64,000 bases of DNA from Moringa oleifera (Eukaryota; Streptophyta; Magnoliopsida; Brassicales; Moringaceae): assembly GCA_021397835.1 (NCBI GenBank), contig JAJFZO010000863.1, positions 1,426,001 to 1,490,000 on the forward strand, read 5' to 3'. Positions 51,863 through 64,000 of the stretch are shown piece after piece; positions within the stretch are counted from its first letter, which is position 1, and every line of letters starts with the position of its first letter. The notes beneath the pieces are model-generated. The model saw nothing but the letters and a program-made list of their open reading frames with translations, had not been told where the DNA came from and made no database searches. The translations under genes and the position numbers were made by a program.

Positions 51863-51895
<33 letters not shown>
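51863..51895. repeat. GA dinucleotide microsatellite
   Basis: About 16 uninterrupted AG/GA units. Intergenic, probably polymorphic. Confidence 0.95.
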
Positions 51896-51898
<3 letters not shown>

Positions 51899-53914
51899 CA
51901 GAAGCAAAATGCGTCTTTGTATAAATTTCTAGCTGGTTTTTTTTACAGGAAATGTGAAAACGTGGACTTAAAACTTAAAAGGGAACCTTGAGGTAACTAC
52001 CGGGCCCACTTTTGACGGAAAAGCCCGAATTAAATGGCATCGGGTTCTGAAAAACTATCAATAGAAAATGCCATTTCTTTTGTGTTTATGAGATCTAATG
52101 TTCTATTAGGTAGACCTAATTAAGGTTTGTTTGTTAACTTTTTCGGGTTTGGACCCATTTAATCATTTGACCCACCCGACTCTTTACCTTTCTACTCAAA
52201 TTCCAGACGTGGGTTTACTGGATAAACCAACACTGTAACGGACACAGCTGTAAAGGACCTTCTCTCATTGTTCTACTTTCCATAACTGGACCGTAACATC
52301 TCTTTCATTCATCTCCTAATCTGTTTCTCGTTTGCATCCACTGGATCCGTCGCCGTTTCATCATTTTTGGGCCCTTGAGATTCACGCTGTGGAGACCAGG
52401 CAACTTTCAAAAGTACAGCGATCATATAGGGTGAAGTCCAAATTAGCATGGGAACTCGGGAAAAGCTAATCGTTAATTTCGAAAATTATCAAAGTAATCC
52501 TTTTGTCTTTTAACTTTTTTCTGGCTGAACCAGACTTACTTTTGACTTGTGGGCAAGCCCTCACTCGATTAAATACCCTTTAATCATCAGCCCCCCCAAA
52601 AGGTAACTACCTCTTAATTTCCTCTTCTTTTCTCCCCAGTTAGCCAGCTTAAAGTTAACCCTACAAACATCTCCCGTTGGAAAGGCAATACTTAGGAACC
52701 CCAAGATTCGGACACGTGTCAACTGTGAGGCAACAGTGATCTTTGTTTTCTTTGTCCTTTTCTGTCTTTATCAACCAGTCTGCACGTTTTCACATGCAAT
52801 GCTGCGGAAATTGTTTCCATGATCATCTATTATGTACATGGAGATAGATCTAGCTGCTTTATTTATTTTTAGTTATAGCATATGTTGCTTTCTTAATAAT
52901 TAAATGAAACAATCAAAAGGAAAACTATATAAATCCATAAAGGTGCAACAAATTTTAATTTTACATTATTAAATAAATTTTATTTTTAAAAAATAATTAA
53001 TTTAATATAATCTATTAATTTAATTTAAAAATTAAAAATTAATTATTAACATGTCTTAAAAATAACTTAAATAAATTTTACATATTATTTTGTATTCTTT
53101 TCTTAAAATTAAATAGTTTTTTAAAAAAATTATGAGGTAATAAATTAAATATTTTAAAAAAATTAAATCAAAATCAGTTGTACAATTTCATAATTAAAAT
53201 ATCTTTAATATAATTGAATTGAATTTAAATTAATAAATAAAAATTATTGATAATATTTGAATACTAAATTTTATTTGATAACATAAAAGAAATGTCAGGT
53301 TATATAAAATTTTTATCTATAAATAAATCAAATTAGAAAAAGAAAAAAAATACAGTGGCAGAAGATTAGGATAAATGCAGCAGAGTGCAAGTTAAAATGA
53401 TAGAAGCCAAAAGTGATGCTTCTGCCACCTGAAAACAATTTCTTGCCTTAATCACAGGAAAGCAGACCCATGTCCTGTTCAAGATTCTTCCATAACTTGA
53501 TCTTAACTTTAAGCTAATCCCACCAAAAAGCACAAACACAGATTTATCCAGGGGGCCAGTGATTCAGGCTTACAGCTCATTTAGGTTCAACATGGTCATT
53601 ATTAAGACAATAAAAAACAATAGTTTTCCAAGTTCTAAATCATTGATAAAGTAGACAAATTCATCAATCATCTTTCTTAACCTTCTTATTGCTCTTTTTC
53701 CTTCCTTTTATTTATTTTTCTTTCTTTCTTTTAGTGTCACTCACAAGCAATTACCAGGTTTACTTGTATACAATTTTATTGTATCTACACTAACATTTAT
53801 CACATGTCTCGTTTTGACTATGTAAGCCAGATATCTATCCAGATTCTGTGACTTGGATCATTATCTGGACAGACAGAGAGCAACCGGTCCGTCTGAAACC
53901 TGAAATATCGGGGA

Positions 53915-53935
53915 GAAGAGAGAGAGAGAGAGAGA
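53915..53935. repeat. Short GA microsatellite
   Basis: An AGAGAG tract of about ten units in unique intergenic sequence. Confidence 0.85.
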
Positions 53936-55499
53936 CAGCCAATTCAGCAAAGTTTTTCCAAGAGTCACGCCAGTCAAAGACATCTCTGACAGAATCAGAT
54001 TGTAATTTCCAGAGTTTTAATGTAGGAAAAACCTGAGGCTCTCCTGGGCTATGGGCTCTGCAGGAAGGCCACAACTTGATATTCCCTTGAGCCTGATTCA
54101 CTGTGCCAAAAATTGCAAATGGTCAAGCACAGAATAAATGCTCTTCTTGGGTTTTCTCCATACTTTGCTGTAACTTGGCTTGTGTGTGTGAATGGGTAAA
54201 GCTGCTTTTTGAAAAAGAAACCGATCACAAGATTTGTTAAAGAAACAGAAAATTACAAAAATTCGTACTGCTAATAAAGAATCATAAAGAGAAGATGGTT
54301 TTGCCGTGTGGTTGTGAAAGAAACGTCCCTGAAAAACATGGCTGGTTTTGCTGTCCACACAGCCATTTGCAGTACTTTTAAAAGATCAAATAGACTAGAC
54401 ATGCAAGCTAAATGACCCACAAGCATCTCTAGATCTATATGTGACAACACGTTTATGCCCACATGATCAAACAGCTGGTGCATATATCGATTCTGTTCTC
54501 TTTGAGTATACAATACCCAAAATGATGAAATTAAAATGAAGCAAACAGACTGATTGATTGATTGATGTGGAGAAACCAATCAGTCTCTTAAACATTACGA
54601 GTTCCTAGGCCCATATGGTCACATGACCAAGCCGAGCTCTTCAACCATTCTATGATGACCAGCCTTTGTTTTCTTTTGGGTTCAAAGAAAGACCACAGTG
54701 CAAGTGAGAGGACACTTCTTTGCCACTACTGTTCAAGCAATCCAGCTTCCCAATAAGAGCATGTGGACAGAAGCCACTAAGGAAGAGTCAGTCACCAAGC
54801 TCATGAATGGCGGATAGACGAGTATACGAGTCCGTGGGAGTTCAGTATCCTGTGGTTAGTGGAGATAGGATGAGATCAAACCGGTTGTTGAGCACACCGG
54901 TCCCTCTGCTTAGTAGGTGGGCAGAAAATGGTCAAAACGGCTTCAATTTAAACATGATTTATTGTTTGAAATGAATAAAAACGAGTACCAGAAAAGGCCA
55001 AAATAGCTCAATCATGACAGTAGCTTAGAAGAAATTAAGAAAGAAGCTTAGAACATTTAAGGTTAGTCCGATTCTCTTACCCAAATAAACGGCACTGCGT
55101 TCAGTGAGGAAATAGACAAAGCCAGACTCAAAATTATCACTTGGCATGTTATTTGACAGTAGCTGTGAAGATTGCAAGCGTTTTTACCCAGAAATGGCAC
55201 TGATTCTTTGTCCCCCTTTGGGCTCTGTTTCCAGGAAATAAGGCGGACTACATTCAATGGGGCTTTTCAGTGTCGTAATGTCTTATGCCAACAAGTTAAG
55301 AGTTCAGTCCAAAAGAAACCAGGTCCCCAACTATGCGGACTACCCACCATTTTATCAGCCCATCAATGGTCTAAACCACAATCGCTACTTCCATGGGAAT
55401 TTTATTGTTTTGAAACAGAATCCCTTCCCTTTCATTGGATTCAAAGAGAGTGTAAATTTCTTAATTTTCCTTTTTGAAATAAAATTAAATGTCACATAA

Positions 55500-56060
55500 T
55501 TTACATTTAAAAAAAATTAATTTTTTAAAAAAATTTTAAACAAACTTTGATTTATCAATTTAGATTATTAAACTAAACTATATTAAAAAATTTAAAATTA
55601 AATATATTTAAATTAAAAAATATAATAAACTTTGATTTGAATTTTTTCAGATTTATAAAAATATTCAAATTCATGTTAAAAAATCTTAAATTTTTAGTAT
55701 TAAATATATATTTAAACAATTATATTGTGAGACAATTAAAATTATTTAAAATAAAAATATAAATTTTAATGTAAAGATTTTATAAAATTTTGATATTTAA
55801 TTTATATTAAAAATAAAAATTTATGTTTTAAAAGTGACAAATTGAAATATAATTTATCAATTTAATTTAAATTAAAATTTATTAAAAAATTAAAGATATT
55901 TAAATTAAATATCTTGTATAATAAATTTTGATTTAAATTTTTTTAAAAATATATGAAATATTTAAGCTACCATCAAAAATTTTTTTAGAGTTTTTTAAGT
56001 ATTAAAATATATATTTTAAAATTTATATTGTTAATATTTTAAAAATTTTATAAAATAAAT
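55500..56060. repeat. AT-rich element related to the 40.1-kb foldback
   Basis: Two related, same-direction blocks (about 55540-55740 and 55790-56010) contain TTTGATTTATCAATTTA-type starts and an AAATTTTTTTA end after a CTACCATCA or similar core. The second carries ATATTTAAGCTACCATCA, close to the arm of the 40106-40647 element. The boundaries are unclear. Confidence 0.45.
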
Positions 56061-57780
56061 ATTGCATTGAAAATTGCCCAATTTTCTGTGATGGACCGAA
56101 ATAAAGTGAAAAAAATCGTTTGACTTATTTTTTAAGTATTTTAATGATGTGAATATTTTTAATTTTTCATCACTATTTGAGTTAAAATTTAATTTAAATT
56201 AAAATTTAATTTATCACTTTTTAAATATAAATATTTTAGTAATAACATAAACTAAATATTAAAGTTTTATGAAATATTTATGATAAAATTTATTTGAGTT
56301 ATTTTTTAATTATTTTAATAATAAATATAGTATTAATTTTTATAATTATTTTGAATCGAAATTTAATTTATATATAATTAATAAATTATAATTTATTTTA
56401 ACTCTTTTTAATTTTATCTCACATTAATCCTAAAATCAATCAAAACCCATTTGATTCAACAAATTGCTAGAAATGCATATATGATCTATGAAGTCAATGT
56501 ACATGTTTTGGATTTGCTAGTTTTACTAGTGAAACCCCTTGCTGTTGTTACTAATCTTTTTCTAATACATGCATAATGGATCGGTTCACATTTGAAATCA
56601 GAGAAAACTCTTATAAGCTTCTGATTTTTTTTTTTTTCATTTTCTTTTGTTTTACAGTATCTTCAAGAAGATGTTAAAGTATCACTTGATATTTCAAATC
56701 CATTAAAAATCATTTAAAAAAATTATTTTATGAATCCTCATAATAATATTTTTAATGTGAGATAAAATGGCGTATCAAATTTGGTATTTTATTGCAAGTA
56801 TATTATACGTTTATTTTTTAAATTTAAAAGTTTTATCATATTATGTGATTTTTAACTTTTTTGATAAAATAATTATACTTTAAATTACATTATTATGAAA
56901 AAATTATTTATTAAAAATATTTCATCAAAAAATTCAAAATAAATTCAATATTTAATATATAACTTAATTAATTTATATTATCATTATCAATTATATATTT
57001 AATTAATGTTAAACAATATATATGATATTAAATTTTTCATAAAAAATATATAAAAATTATAAGTTAAATAAATATTATTGATAGAAATAATTTGAACTCC
57101 AAGTAAATATAAAACATTAAAATTTTTTCCAATTAAAATCATAATTAAAACAAACATAATAATAGATTAATGATAAAAAATTAGGTTAATAAATTTGTAA
57201 TTTTGAAAATTATTTTAAATGTATATTTAATTAAAAATTATGTTTTAAAAGTAAATTAATTGAAAAAAATCAAATTAAGTGAATTATTTGATTATTTAAA
57301 TAAATGAAATAATATTATAAATATTATTTATTAATAATTATTTTAAAATATAAGTTAAAAAATATCAATTACACTAATTTGATATAAATAAATTAAAAAT
57401 GAAGATTTTGAAATTAAAGTATTTTTTAATATTAAAATAATGTTAAATTTGATGCTAAAAATTGAAGATACTTTTATCAATCAATGAAAAATCAGTGTGT
57501 ACACAAATATCTTGTGACCAAATATGACAAGTTATGCTTTGCTTGGGAAGAAGTCTACAAAATATGGTGTCAGCTCAATATTCCCCTGGTTGTTATTATC
57601 ACTGTAAATCATTAAGGTTCAAGTCTGCTAAAATGCGCCTTGGGCGTACAGCTGTCCATTGGTCGCTTTAATTGTCATTTGCTTGAAACCTGGCTCGTCT
57701 CGTTTCGCGCTTCTTGAGTCTTCTTCCGGAAGCAGTTGTCTCCATAAACCGCCCACTCTTGCAGTCTGATGCTCTGTCTC

Positions 57781-58856
57781 ACTCTCTAGAAGCAATCTTC
57801 TCCCCCTTCGGCTCTTCGTATGTGCTCTGTTATAATTCATATACCAAGAGAATGCGATGACTGTTTTGAAGCCATTAGTTTGATCAACACAAAAGGAGGT
57901 AGAATTTTAGTTTCTTTCTCCACTTCCAGATTGTGAGATTTTAGGATTATACTGCATTTAGCTGTTTTTGAACTGGTTTGTTTTGTGTAATCTTCTTATT
58001 CACTTTCCTTTTTGAGTCTATTACTGTTTTTATTTTGTTTTCTGTTAAACCGAGTTGTTAACTTTTGCTTGATTTGTTTGGCTATTCTAGTTCTGTTTGG
58101 TGGTTCTGCGACTTAATCACTCATCATCCTTGGGCATCGGTGGAGATCGAGTTTTATTTAATCATTTCTTATAGCGTGCTTCTCTGTGTTTACTTTGCTC
58201 TGCTCTTTACTTGAGGTGATTTGATAGTTGGCTCCACAGTTATGTAAAAATTATGAGTGGACATTATATTTCAATTGACATTGTGTTTATGCTTTTTTTT
58301 TTGAATTTTATAAAAAATGTGCTGAAAGATATTTTATGTTTGCTTAGACAATGCCAAATTGCGCTACAGTTTCTTGTTTCTTTTGGTTCAATTTTTATGC
58401 TATATAGTATTAGAAAAAAGAAATTATGATTGCACACATTGTTCTGTTTTGAACGATGAGGTTTTGATATATGAGGAATTCCTGGAGCAGTAGAAGTAAA
58501 TGTTTATGCTATTGAATTGAATTGTTTATTGAATCATTTTATTTTCTTGTTTAAATATGTGTTGGTTGCGATGCTTTTGAAGACTGTGCTTAAGACACTC
58601 AGAGCTCTAATCTTCTCAATCTCTTAAACTTCAATGTCAATTAACTGAAGTTGGTGACTGAAGACATGCTGGCAGTGTACCTCAACTACTTCCATGAATT
58701 GAACATGCATGTTCTTGGAACCTTTATTTTCATGACTTTCTAGCTTCATATTTTCAGGGAATGTTCCCTGATTTTTGATGTGTCATAATGTTAGCTCTAG
58801 GAACACAAGACTTTCTCATGGAGGTTCATGAAGCTTTTTCCCATGTGGATGACAGG
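57781..58856 (+). promoter_or_regulatory. Probable 5' leader and leader intron of the DCD-Kelch gene
   Basis: The T-rich stretch 57899-58757 begins with a GTAGAA donor and ends with a TATTTTCAG acceptor at 58749-58757, so I read it as a 5' UTR intron. The leader exons hold short upstream frames: ATGCGATGA near 57853, ATG at 58761 (5 codons to TGA), and another ATG at 58778. These would reduce translation if included in the mRNA. Confidence 0.45.
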
Positions 58857-61800
58857 ATGGGGTCAGGAAGGAAAACGCAGATACCTATAATGAACGAAAA
58901 AGCACCTTCTTCTCTAAACAGAGAGACTGATAATACAAGTGCTAGAAATCTGACGAAGAGTCAACTCGGCGGTGTCATATTTGGTTGCACGAATAACACC
59001 ATTAAAGAATGTTTGTTTAAGCAACTTTTTGGTCAGTATTCTACATTTCAATTGTGTGTTGAGCAAATTAATCATAAGTTGCTCTCTTATTTCTTTGATT
59101 TTTGGTTATTTCTTGTATTCTTCTTGGTTTTCCATAATTATGATGTGTCTTGTAGTGCATTAATTGTTGAGTTATCAGTGATCTTTGTCTATAATATTTT
59201 CTCTGTCTGCATCCACTGTCATTTGTTCTCGTGCAACAATAAAGACATTAATTCTCTAACATTGCCATAGAATTATGGCTATCATTATATTGAATTCCCT
59301 GGTAGTTACCATCAAAGCAAACATGGACACTTTTGCAGTATGGTTCAAGCACATATTCTTCTCAAATTAAATTTTCTAATTCTGTTGTGTACCATTGTTA
59401 TTGCTGATTTGTCATTTCTTCCTAGTTTTATCTCCAGGGACTCATGACTGTCAATCTTAAATTATAACAGGCTTATCACGACAACATTTTTCGTACGTAA
59501 AGAACATTGAACCTGGGCTGCCACTGTTTCTATTCAACTACACTGATCGGAGACTTCATGGAATCTTTGAGGCTGCTTGTTCTGGTCAATTGAACATTGA
59601 TCCATATGGATGGTCCCCCAGTGGCTTAGAGAAAACTTTATATCCTGCACAGGTAACTCATAAATTTTTCTTGTGTGCTTGACTGTGTTGTGTGTGTCTC
59701 TTGGTCATATCAGACATGTGTCCTTGTGATCAAAATAAAGGATCTGGTGCTGACAATATGATGTTTTTCGAATCAAGGTTCAGATTCATGTACGGCTGCA
59801 GTGTGAACCATTGCATGAAGAAAAATTTAGACCACTAATTGTGGATAACTATTACTGTCACAAACATTTCTGGTTTGAGCTGGACCATCTTCAAACAAAT
59901 AAATTGCTGTCCTTAATGGCATCTTCCACTGCTGCACAAAGTGCTTCTATCCCTCATCGTGCAGCAAAATTGAGGAATATATTCCAAGTTCTTCCATCAA
60001 ATGATGCTAAAGAGGATTGTGAACAGTTAGAGGCCCCAGCTGTAGAGGTTGAGCCGTCTGGTTATTCAAGAAGCAAGTTGGATTCTTCATATGTCAATCC
60101 TTATGTTGAATCACCTGAATATGAATATGAAGACTTTAAACGACTTGCTTCGGAGGTCAGGCATTCTTTTCATTCAAGCCAGAAATCAGATTGTACAGAT
60201 ATTACTTCTGCTTTTGACAGAGACAACCATCCTTTGGAAACTCATATAGATGCAAAGATATTTGAACAAAACAAGAAAGACCTTATTATCAAGAAACTTA
60301 AAGAATTGGCTGTTAAAGGGAAACATCAGGACTTGCATTTGATGAAGCATGTAGAAGACTCCACTTTTGTTAATGACATACAGCTGGGAGACGGGGACAT
60401 TCTGGGCATGAAAGTGGGTTTGGAGGGGAAAAATGAAGGGTGTTTATGTAAGAAATTGGATTCTACAGATGCCATTCCTTATGTAGATAGAGCTAACTTT
60501 GAGCATCCTATTCATCCATGGCAGAAATCAGATTTGACTGCTGCTGTTTCTTTCTTTCATGGAGATAACGGTTCATTGGAAACTCGTTTAGATGCAAAGG
60601 TAGTTGAACGGCATGAGAGAACTCAAGAAACTGAAAGAATTTGCTATCAAAGGGGAACCAAGATTTGCATTTAATAAATTATATTGAAGATTCTTTTTTT
60701 ATCAATGATATGCAGTTGGAAAACACAGATCTTCTAAGGGAGCAAATGGATTCAGAGGGAAAGACTGAAGAGAGTTCTCATTCCCCACCTCATTATCAGG
60801 CCATCATAGTTAAGGTAGATAAGGATCTCCATATCTCTGTTTTTCATTGATCTTTACCTTAGTTATGTTGAAACTCATGCCTTCATGTATTCCTGTATTT
60901 TTTGCAGTTGATTCGTGGGATGGAGGAAATTAAGGCATTTAAAACAGAACAAACCTTGAAGATAGTTGATTTAGAGCGGAAGCTGGTAAACTGCCGTGTC
61001 CTTGATCTTTTAATCTGCCATTTCCTTGCTCCACTGCATTTTGATTAGCATTTGAAGGAAGGAAACCTTCTTATATGTGACATTTAAGAAAACAGTTTAT
61101 TACTTTTCCTCTGTCACTATGTTTATCATGTTCTGGGAACTTATTCCATATCCCATTTTACTATAGCGTGTGTCCACTTTACTTGCTATCCTGGTATTTA
61201 GGTTGAGGCAGAAATAGAAATTCAGCGATTGAAAGATCGGTGTACAGCTTTGGAAGCTAGTTCCGTTTATCCTATGGAACGTGTTGATGAAAAGGTGATG
61301 AAGCCCTTTGATGAGCCAAATTTGGATCCTACCGAGTCTATATTTTTAGTGGGAGGATATGATGGTGAATCATGGTTAGCAGCATTAGATGCATACTTTC
61401 CCTTGTCAGATGTGATAAAATCTTATGGGCCAATGAGCACTATTCGTTCATATGCTTCAGTTGCACAACTGAATGGTGAACTATATGTCTTTGGTGGTGG
61501 GGATGGTTCTTCGTGGTATAACACAGGTATCAACTCTTACTTTTTCTTCTTTTATAAATACAATGCTCGTATTTTTGCTCACATGTATTGCATTTCTGCG
61601 AAGTCGAGTCATACAACCTGACTAATAATCAGTGGACCCGTTGCCCGCCCTTAAATGAGAAAAAGGGAAGTCTAGCTGGAGCTGCTCTAAATAACAAAAT
61701 ATTTGCAATTGGTGGTGGAAATGGGGTTGAATGCTTTTCAGATGTTGAAATGCTTGATTTACATGTTGGACGATGGATCCATACACGGTCAATGCTACAA

Positions 61801-63639
61801 AAGGTAAAACACATTGTTTTGCTCATCCTCCATTTGTATAAGTGAATCTGCTTCTGTAGTGGCATAAGAAAAACCCAATTATCAATTCTACAAATGTCAG
61901 GCATGTATAATGTTTGCAGATTGGCTTTACAATTCCTTGAATTTAATCTTGTTCTTAATGAAAGAACTTTGACAAGGAATAATATGAAGTCTAGAAGGAA
62001 ATGAACTTTGTTATTTGACTTAATATATTTTTTTAATTATATTCTTAAAAATTCTCATTTGGGCTTGGATACCATTGTAATAATCCAGATAGAGAGTAAT
62101 TGTACTTGTTATATCTTGAGTTCAGTTGCTATCTAATATCTGACAATTGGGTTCTGGGACAAAGAAAATATAGGTTGTTAAACAAAAAAGACTTGGCATT
62201 TTGTTAGACAGTGATAGATTGACTTAGATTCCTGTTCTGGATCCCCACTGCTAGAGTACCATCCGATGCTCTGGGTAAAATATTGCCAACTTTATCAGAT
62301 GTGGATTCGTTCCTGTCTGAAAGATACTCTCGTTTTGTTGCAAAAGTGTATTGCTACTGAGAAGTTTATCCTTCTCTCAACAGGTAAGCTTGTATTATAT
62401 TCCCCGTAAAAGGAAAAAAGAGCAGAAAAATGAGGAAACTCTATTATCCAGAGTAAGGGAAAGACATATTCCTAATCTTGTTGAGAACAGCCATCAACCT
62501 TACCCTTAACTTTTGATTTTTCAGAAAGTTGCTGGCTATTGATATGTTGTTGACACTAACAAAACAGTAGGATGATTGAAAGAATAATACACTTTGATAT
62601 TTGGAACTTAACAAGCATTACTTCCTATTATTATTATTATTATTATTTGTGAGCAGAAAGTACTTCTTATTATTTTCTCTTTGGTCTGAACATATCATCA
62701 TGTTGGGTGCTTCTTTCCCTTTGTCAACCTTTTGGGAGATGATTCTGTTGAGTTCATGTTATAAAATTTATATGCTTTTTGGACCTTTCTGGTATGCTAC
62801 ATTTAAAATATGCACCAGGTTTCCATGAATCTTTTAACACCTACTCCACCTTCATTTGTTTCTCTAGAGATTTGCTGTTGCCGCTGTTGAACTTAATGGT
62901 GTGCTTTATGCTACCGGTGGATATGATGGGAATGATTATTTGAAGTAAGATATCATCCCTCTTTCTCTTTCTCTTTGTTTTTATTTTTTATTTTTTTCCC
63001 TACTTCGCTAGATTCTCTCTCTGTCTCTCTCTCTCTCACTCACACATATATGCTCACAATATGTGCATGTAGTTGCATTGACGTATATGATACACATAAA
63101 GGCTGGGTTGTGATGTTACAGGGGTTCTAATTGGACTAACTGTTTACAAATTCTGTGTGTGTGCATGCGAATGCGATCATACCTCTATGATGTGGAAGCA
63201 AATACTGTGTCAAATTTCTTATGTGAGTTTTAATATATTTCTAATGGATGCTCAATCGAGCTTAATGGTACTTGCTTTCTTAGATGGAGTAATAAATATA
63301 ATTCTAGTGCATAATTTTTTGTAAGAATCAGGATAAAATTTCCAGTTTGGACGGTTTGTCCATCCAGAATTGAGTTGAAACACTTGAAACATTTAAAAAG
63401 AAGCAAACAGTGCTGTCAATAATAAAATTTTGCTATTAGGAAACAGAAAGTTGGAAATTGCATTCAAATGGAAAGCTTATGTAGTTTATTCAAGAGATTA
63501 TTTCCAATGACTGACAAAACTTTCCTACTATCTTTAGCACTGTGGAAAGATTTGACCCTAGAGAGCATTCTTGGACCAGAATTGCCAGTATGAACTCAAA
63601 GAGAGGCTGTCATGCACTAGTGGTTTTGAACGAAAGACT
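58857..63639 (+). CDS. DCD domain - Kelch repeat protein (3' end outside window)
   Basis: Exons read as 58857-59031, 59471-59652, 59778-60599, 60716-60814, 60908-60985, 61202-61526, 61604-61803, 62868-62944 and 63538-63639, continuing past the edge. The DCD (development and cell death) domain spans about residues 35-170 (LGGVIFGCTNNTIKECL, FSYVKNIEPGLPLFLFNYTD, LHGIFEA, NIDPYGW). A long variable linker and a coiled coil (FKTEQTLKIVDLERKL, VEAEIEIQRLKDR) follow, then Kelch repeats (IFLVGGYDGESW, LYVFGGGDGSSW, IFAIGGGNGVECF, LYATGGYDGNDY). MGSGRKTQ at 58857 fits family starts; the in-frame ATG at 58788 is the alternative. Without the 60600-60715 intron the third exon hits a stop at 60672. The relative I recall is At5g01660. 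DCD proteins are stress or programmed-cell-death linked; this subgroup is uncharacterised. Confidence 0.85.
60071..60780 (+). repeat. Tandem duplication within DCD-Kelch exon
   Basis: Two diverged copies of about 375 bases lie end to end. Copy 1 (about 60071-60447) encodes KLDSSYVNPYVESPE, QKSDCTDITSAFDRDNHPLE, KKLKELAVKG and VNDIQLGDGDILG. Copy 2 (about 60448-60780) encodes KLDSTDAIPYVDRANFE, QKSDLTAAVSFFHGDNGSLE and, in shifted frames, KKLKEF and INDMQLENTDLL. Both lie in the linker between the DCD and Kelch parts. Confidence 0.8.
60600..60715 (+). other. Predicted 116-base intron spanning frameshifts in duplicated exon
   Basis: The donor AAAG|GTAGTT at 60600 and the acceptor TTTTTTTATCAATGATATGCAG ending at 60715, with a pyrimidine run before it, define a GT-AG intron. 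Removing it joins GAT-GCA-AAG to TTG-GAA-AAC in phase 0. The frame then continues to the next exon boundary at 60814 without a stop. Inside lie the changes that break the frame. Copy 1 has AAAGATATTT at the donor position, so no donor. Prediction only; no transcript seen. Confidence 0.6.
62626..62647. repeat. ATT trinucleotide microsatellite
   Basis: About seven TTA/ATT units inside the large DCD-Kelch intron (61804-62867). Confidence 0.9.
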
Positions 63640-64000
63640 GTAAGTTCATGTTGATTTTCCTTTTTCATCTTTCTTTGTTTGTTCTATCAGCAGCTGGTCA
63701 GCTCTCTTCCTGATGAGTTTTTATGCATGCATCAGAGAATTTTGAAATTAGGCTTCAAGGCATTGATACACGAAGGGCAAATTCTATTTAATATATAAAA
63801 CAGACTTCCTAAATTAGGTGTTTTGTTGCCAAGATGTAAATATAGTTTTGCTTTCCATGAGTATGCTCCAGCTCATGACAGCATAACCCATGGAGGGGGA
63901 ATCTGTAATCATTTAAGAAAACCTAAAGGAGTGATTATTCTCATTTCTAAGGGCTTTTCTAATGTCGTCTTATATGGGTGGTCCAAGCATAATTAGAGGT

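Larger units (their letters stand above)
49886..57780. other. Intergenic region between patellin and DCD-Kelch genes
   Basis: No gene is supported over about 7.9 kb. 49886-50340 is the patellin leader and promoter. Balanced unique patches lie at 50640-51650, 52100-52850, 53400-55490. AT-rich, MITE-like blocks lie at 52900-53340 and 55500-57480. GA microsatellites are at 51863-51895 and 53915-53935. Open stretches at 51255-51586 and 55172-55499 have no recognisable domain. Confidence 0.6.

Noticed and set aside
55172..55499. Open frames of 80-101 codons
   Set aside because: Overlap each other in different phases and run into AT-rich repeat; no family features.
57628..57840. Minus-strand frame opposite the DCD-Kelch leader
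   Set aside because: Low-complexity charged peptide; best explained as the antisense of the leader or promoter.
60600..60674. Calling the DCD-Kelch gene a pseudogene because of the stop at 60672
   Set aside because: All other exons are open and in phase, and a credible intron removes the damaged part; pseudogene status is not needed.

Overview
The window is nuclear DNA from a dicot plant, probably a rosid. The genes are intron-rich with GT-AG introns, the spacers are very AT-rich and full of small transposon-like repeats, and every recognisable gene has a clear Arabidopsis-type relative. I cannot name the species. Exon boundaries were placed by hand from splice signals, reading-frame continuity and family knowledge.

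Layout from left to right. 432-2396 (+): 3' part of a ferroportin/IREG metal exporter. 6871-10612 (+): F-box/LRR protein of the FBL3/RAE1 type. 11771-11842 (-): a tRNA-Gln(UUG) with mismatches. 12920-15196 (+): a group I WRKY33-type transcription factor with a W-box cluster upstream. 15724-17314 (-): a CASP-like membrane protein (CASPL4B type). 17.3-25.6 kb: AT-rich spacer with a 1.1-kb inverted-repeat element. 25993-27549 (+): intronless membrane-anchored methyltransferase-like (FkbM/DUF7870) protein. 30143-32470 (+): acylated clade-E type PP2C. 33.6-40.9 kb: repeat island with a decayed Ty3/gypsy remnant, a 70-bp minisatellite, opposed short-repeat arrays and a foldback element. 41584-44131 (+): CHX26/27-type cation/H+ exchanger. 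44568-46444 (-): AKR4C-type aldo-keto reductase. 48083-49885 (-): patellin-6-type SEC14-GOLD protein. 49.9-57.8 kb: spacer. 58857-63639 onward (+): DCD-Kelch protein running off the right edge.

The genes do not form one pathway. What links them is ancestry. From memory of the Arabidopsis map, the FBL3, methyltransferase, PP2C, CHX, AKR and DCD-Kelch genes follow At5g01720 down to At5g01660 in order. The ferroportin, WRKY33 and CASPL4B genes correspond to the neighbours At2g38460-At2g38480, and the patellin to At3g51670. The window therefore looks like a little-fractionated ancestral segment whose genes are split over several Arabidopsis blocks.

The most unusual observation is in the DCD-Kelch gene. 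One exon holds a diverged tandem duplication. The second copy carries frame-breaking changes, but also a splice donor absent from the first copy, so the damaged stretch can be read as a 116-base intron that restores the frame exactly. I found no wholly unknown system.
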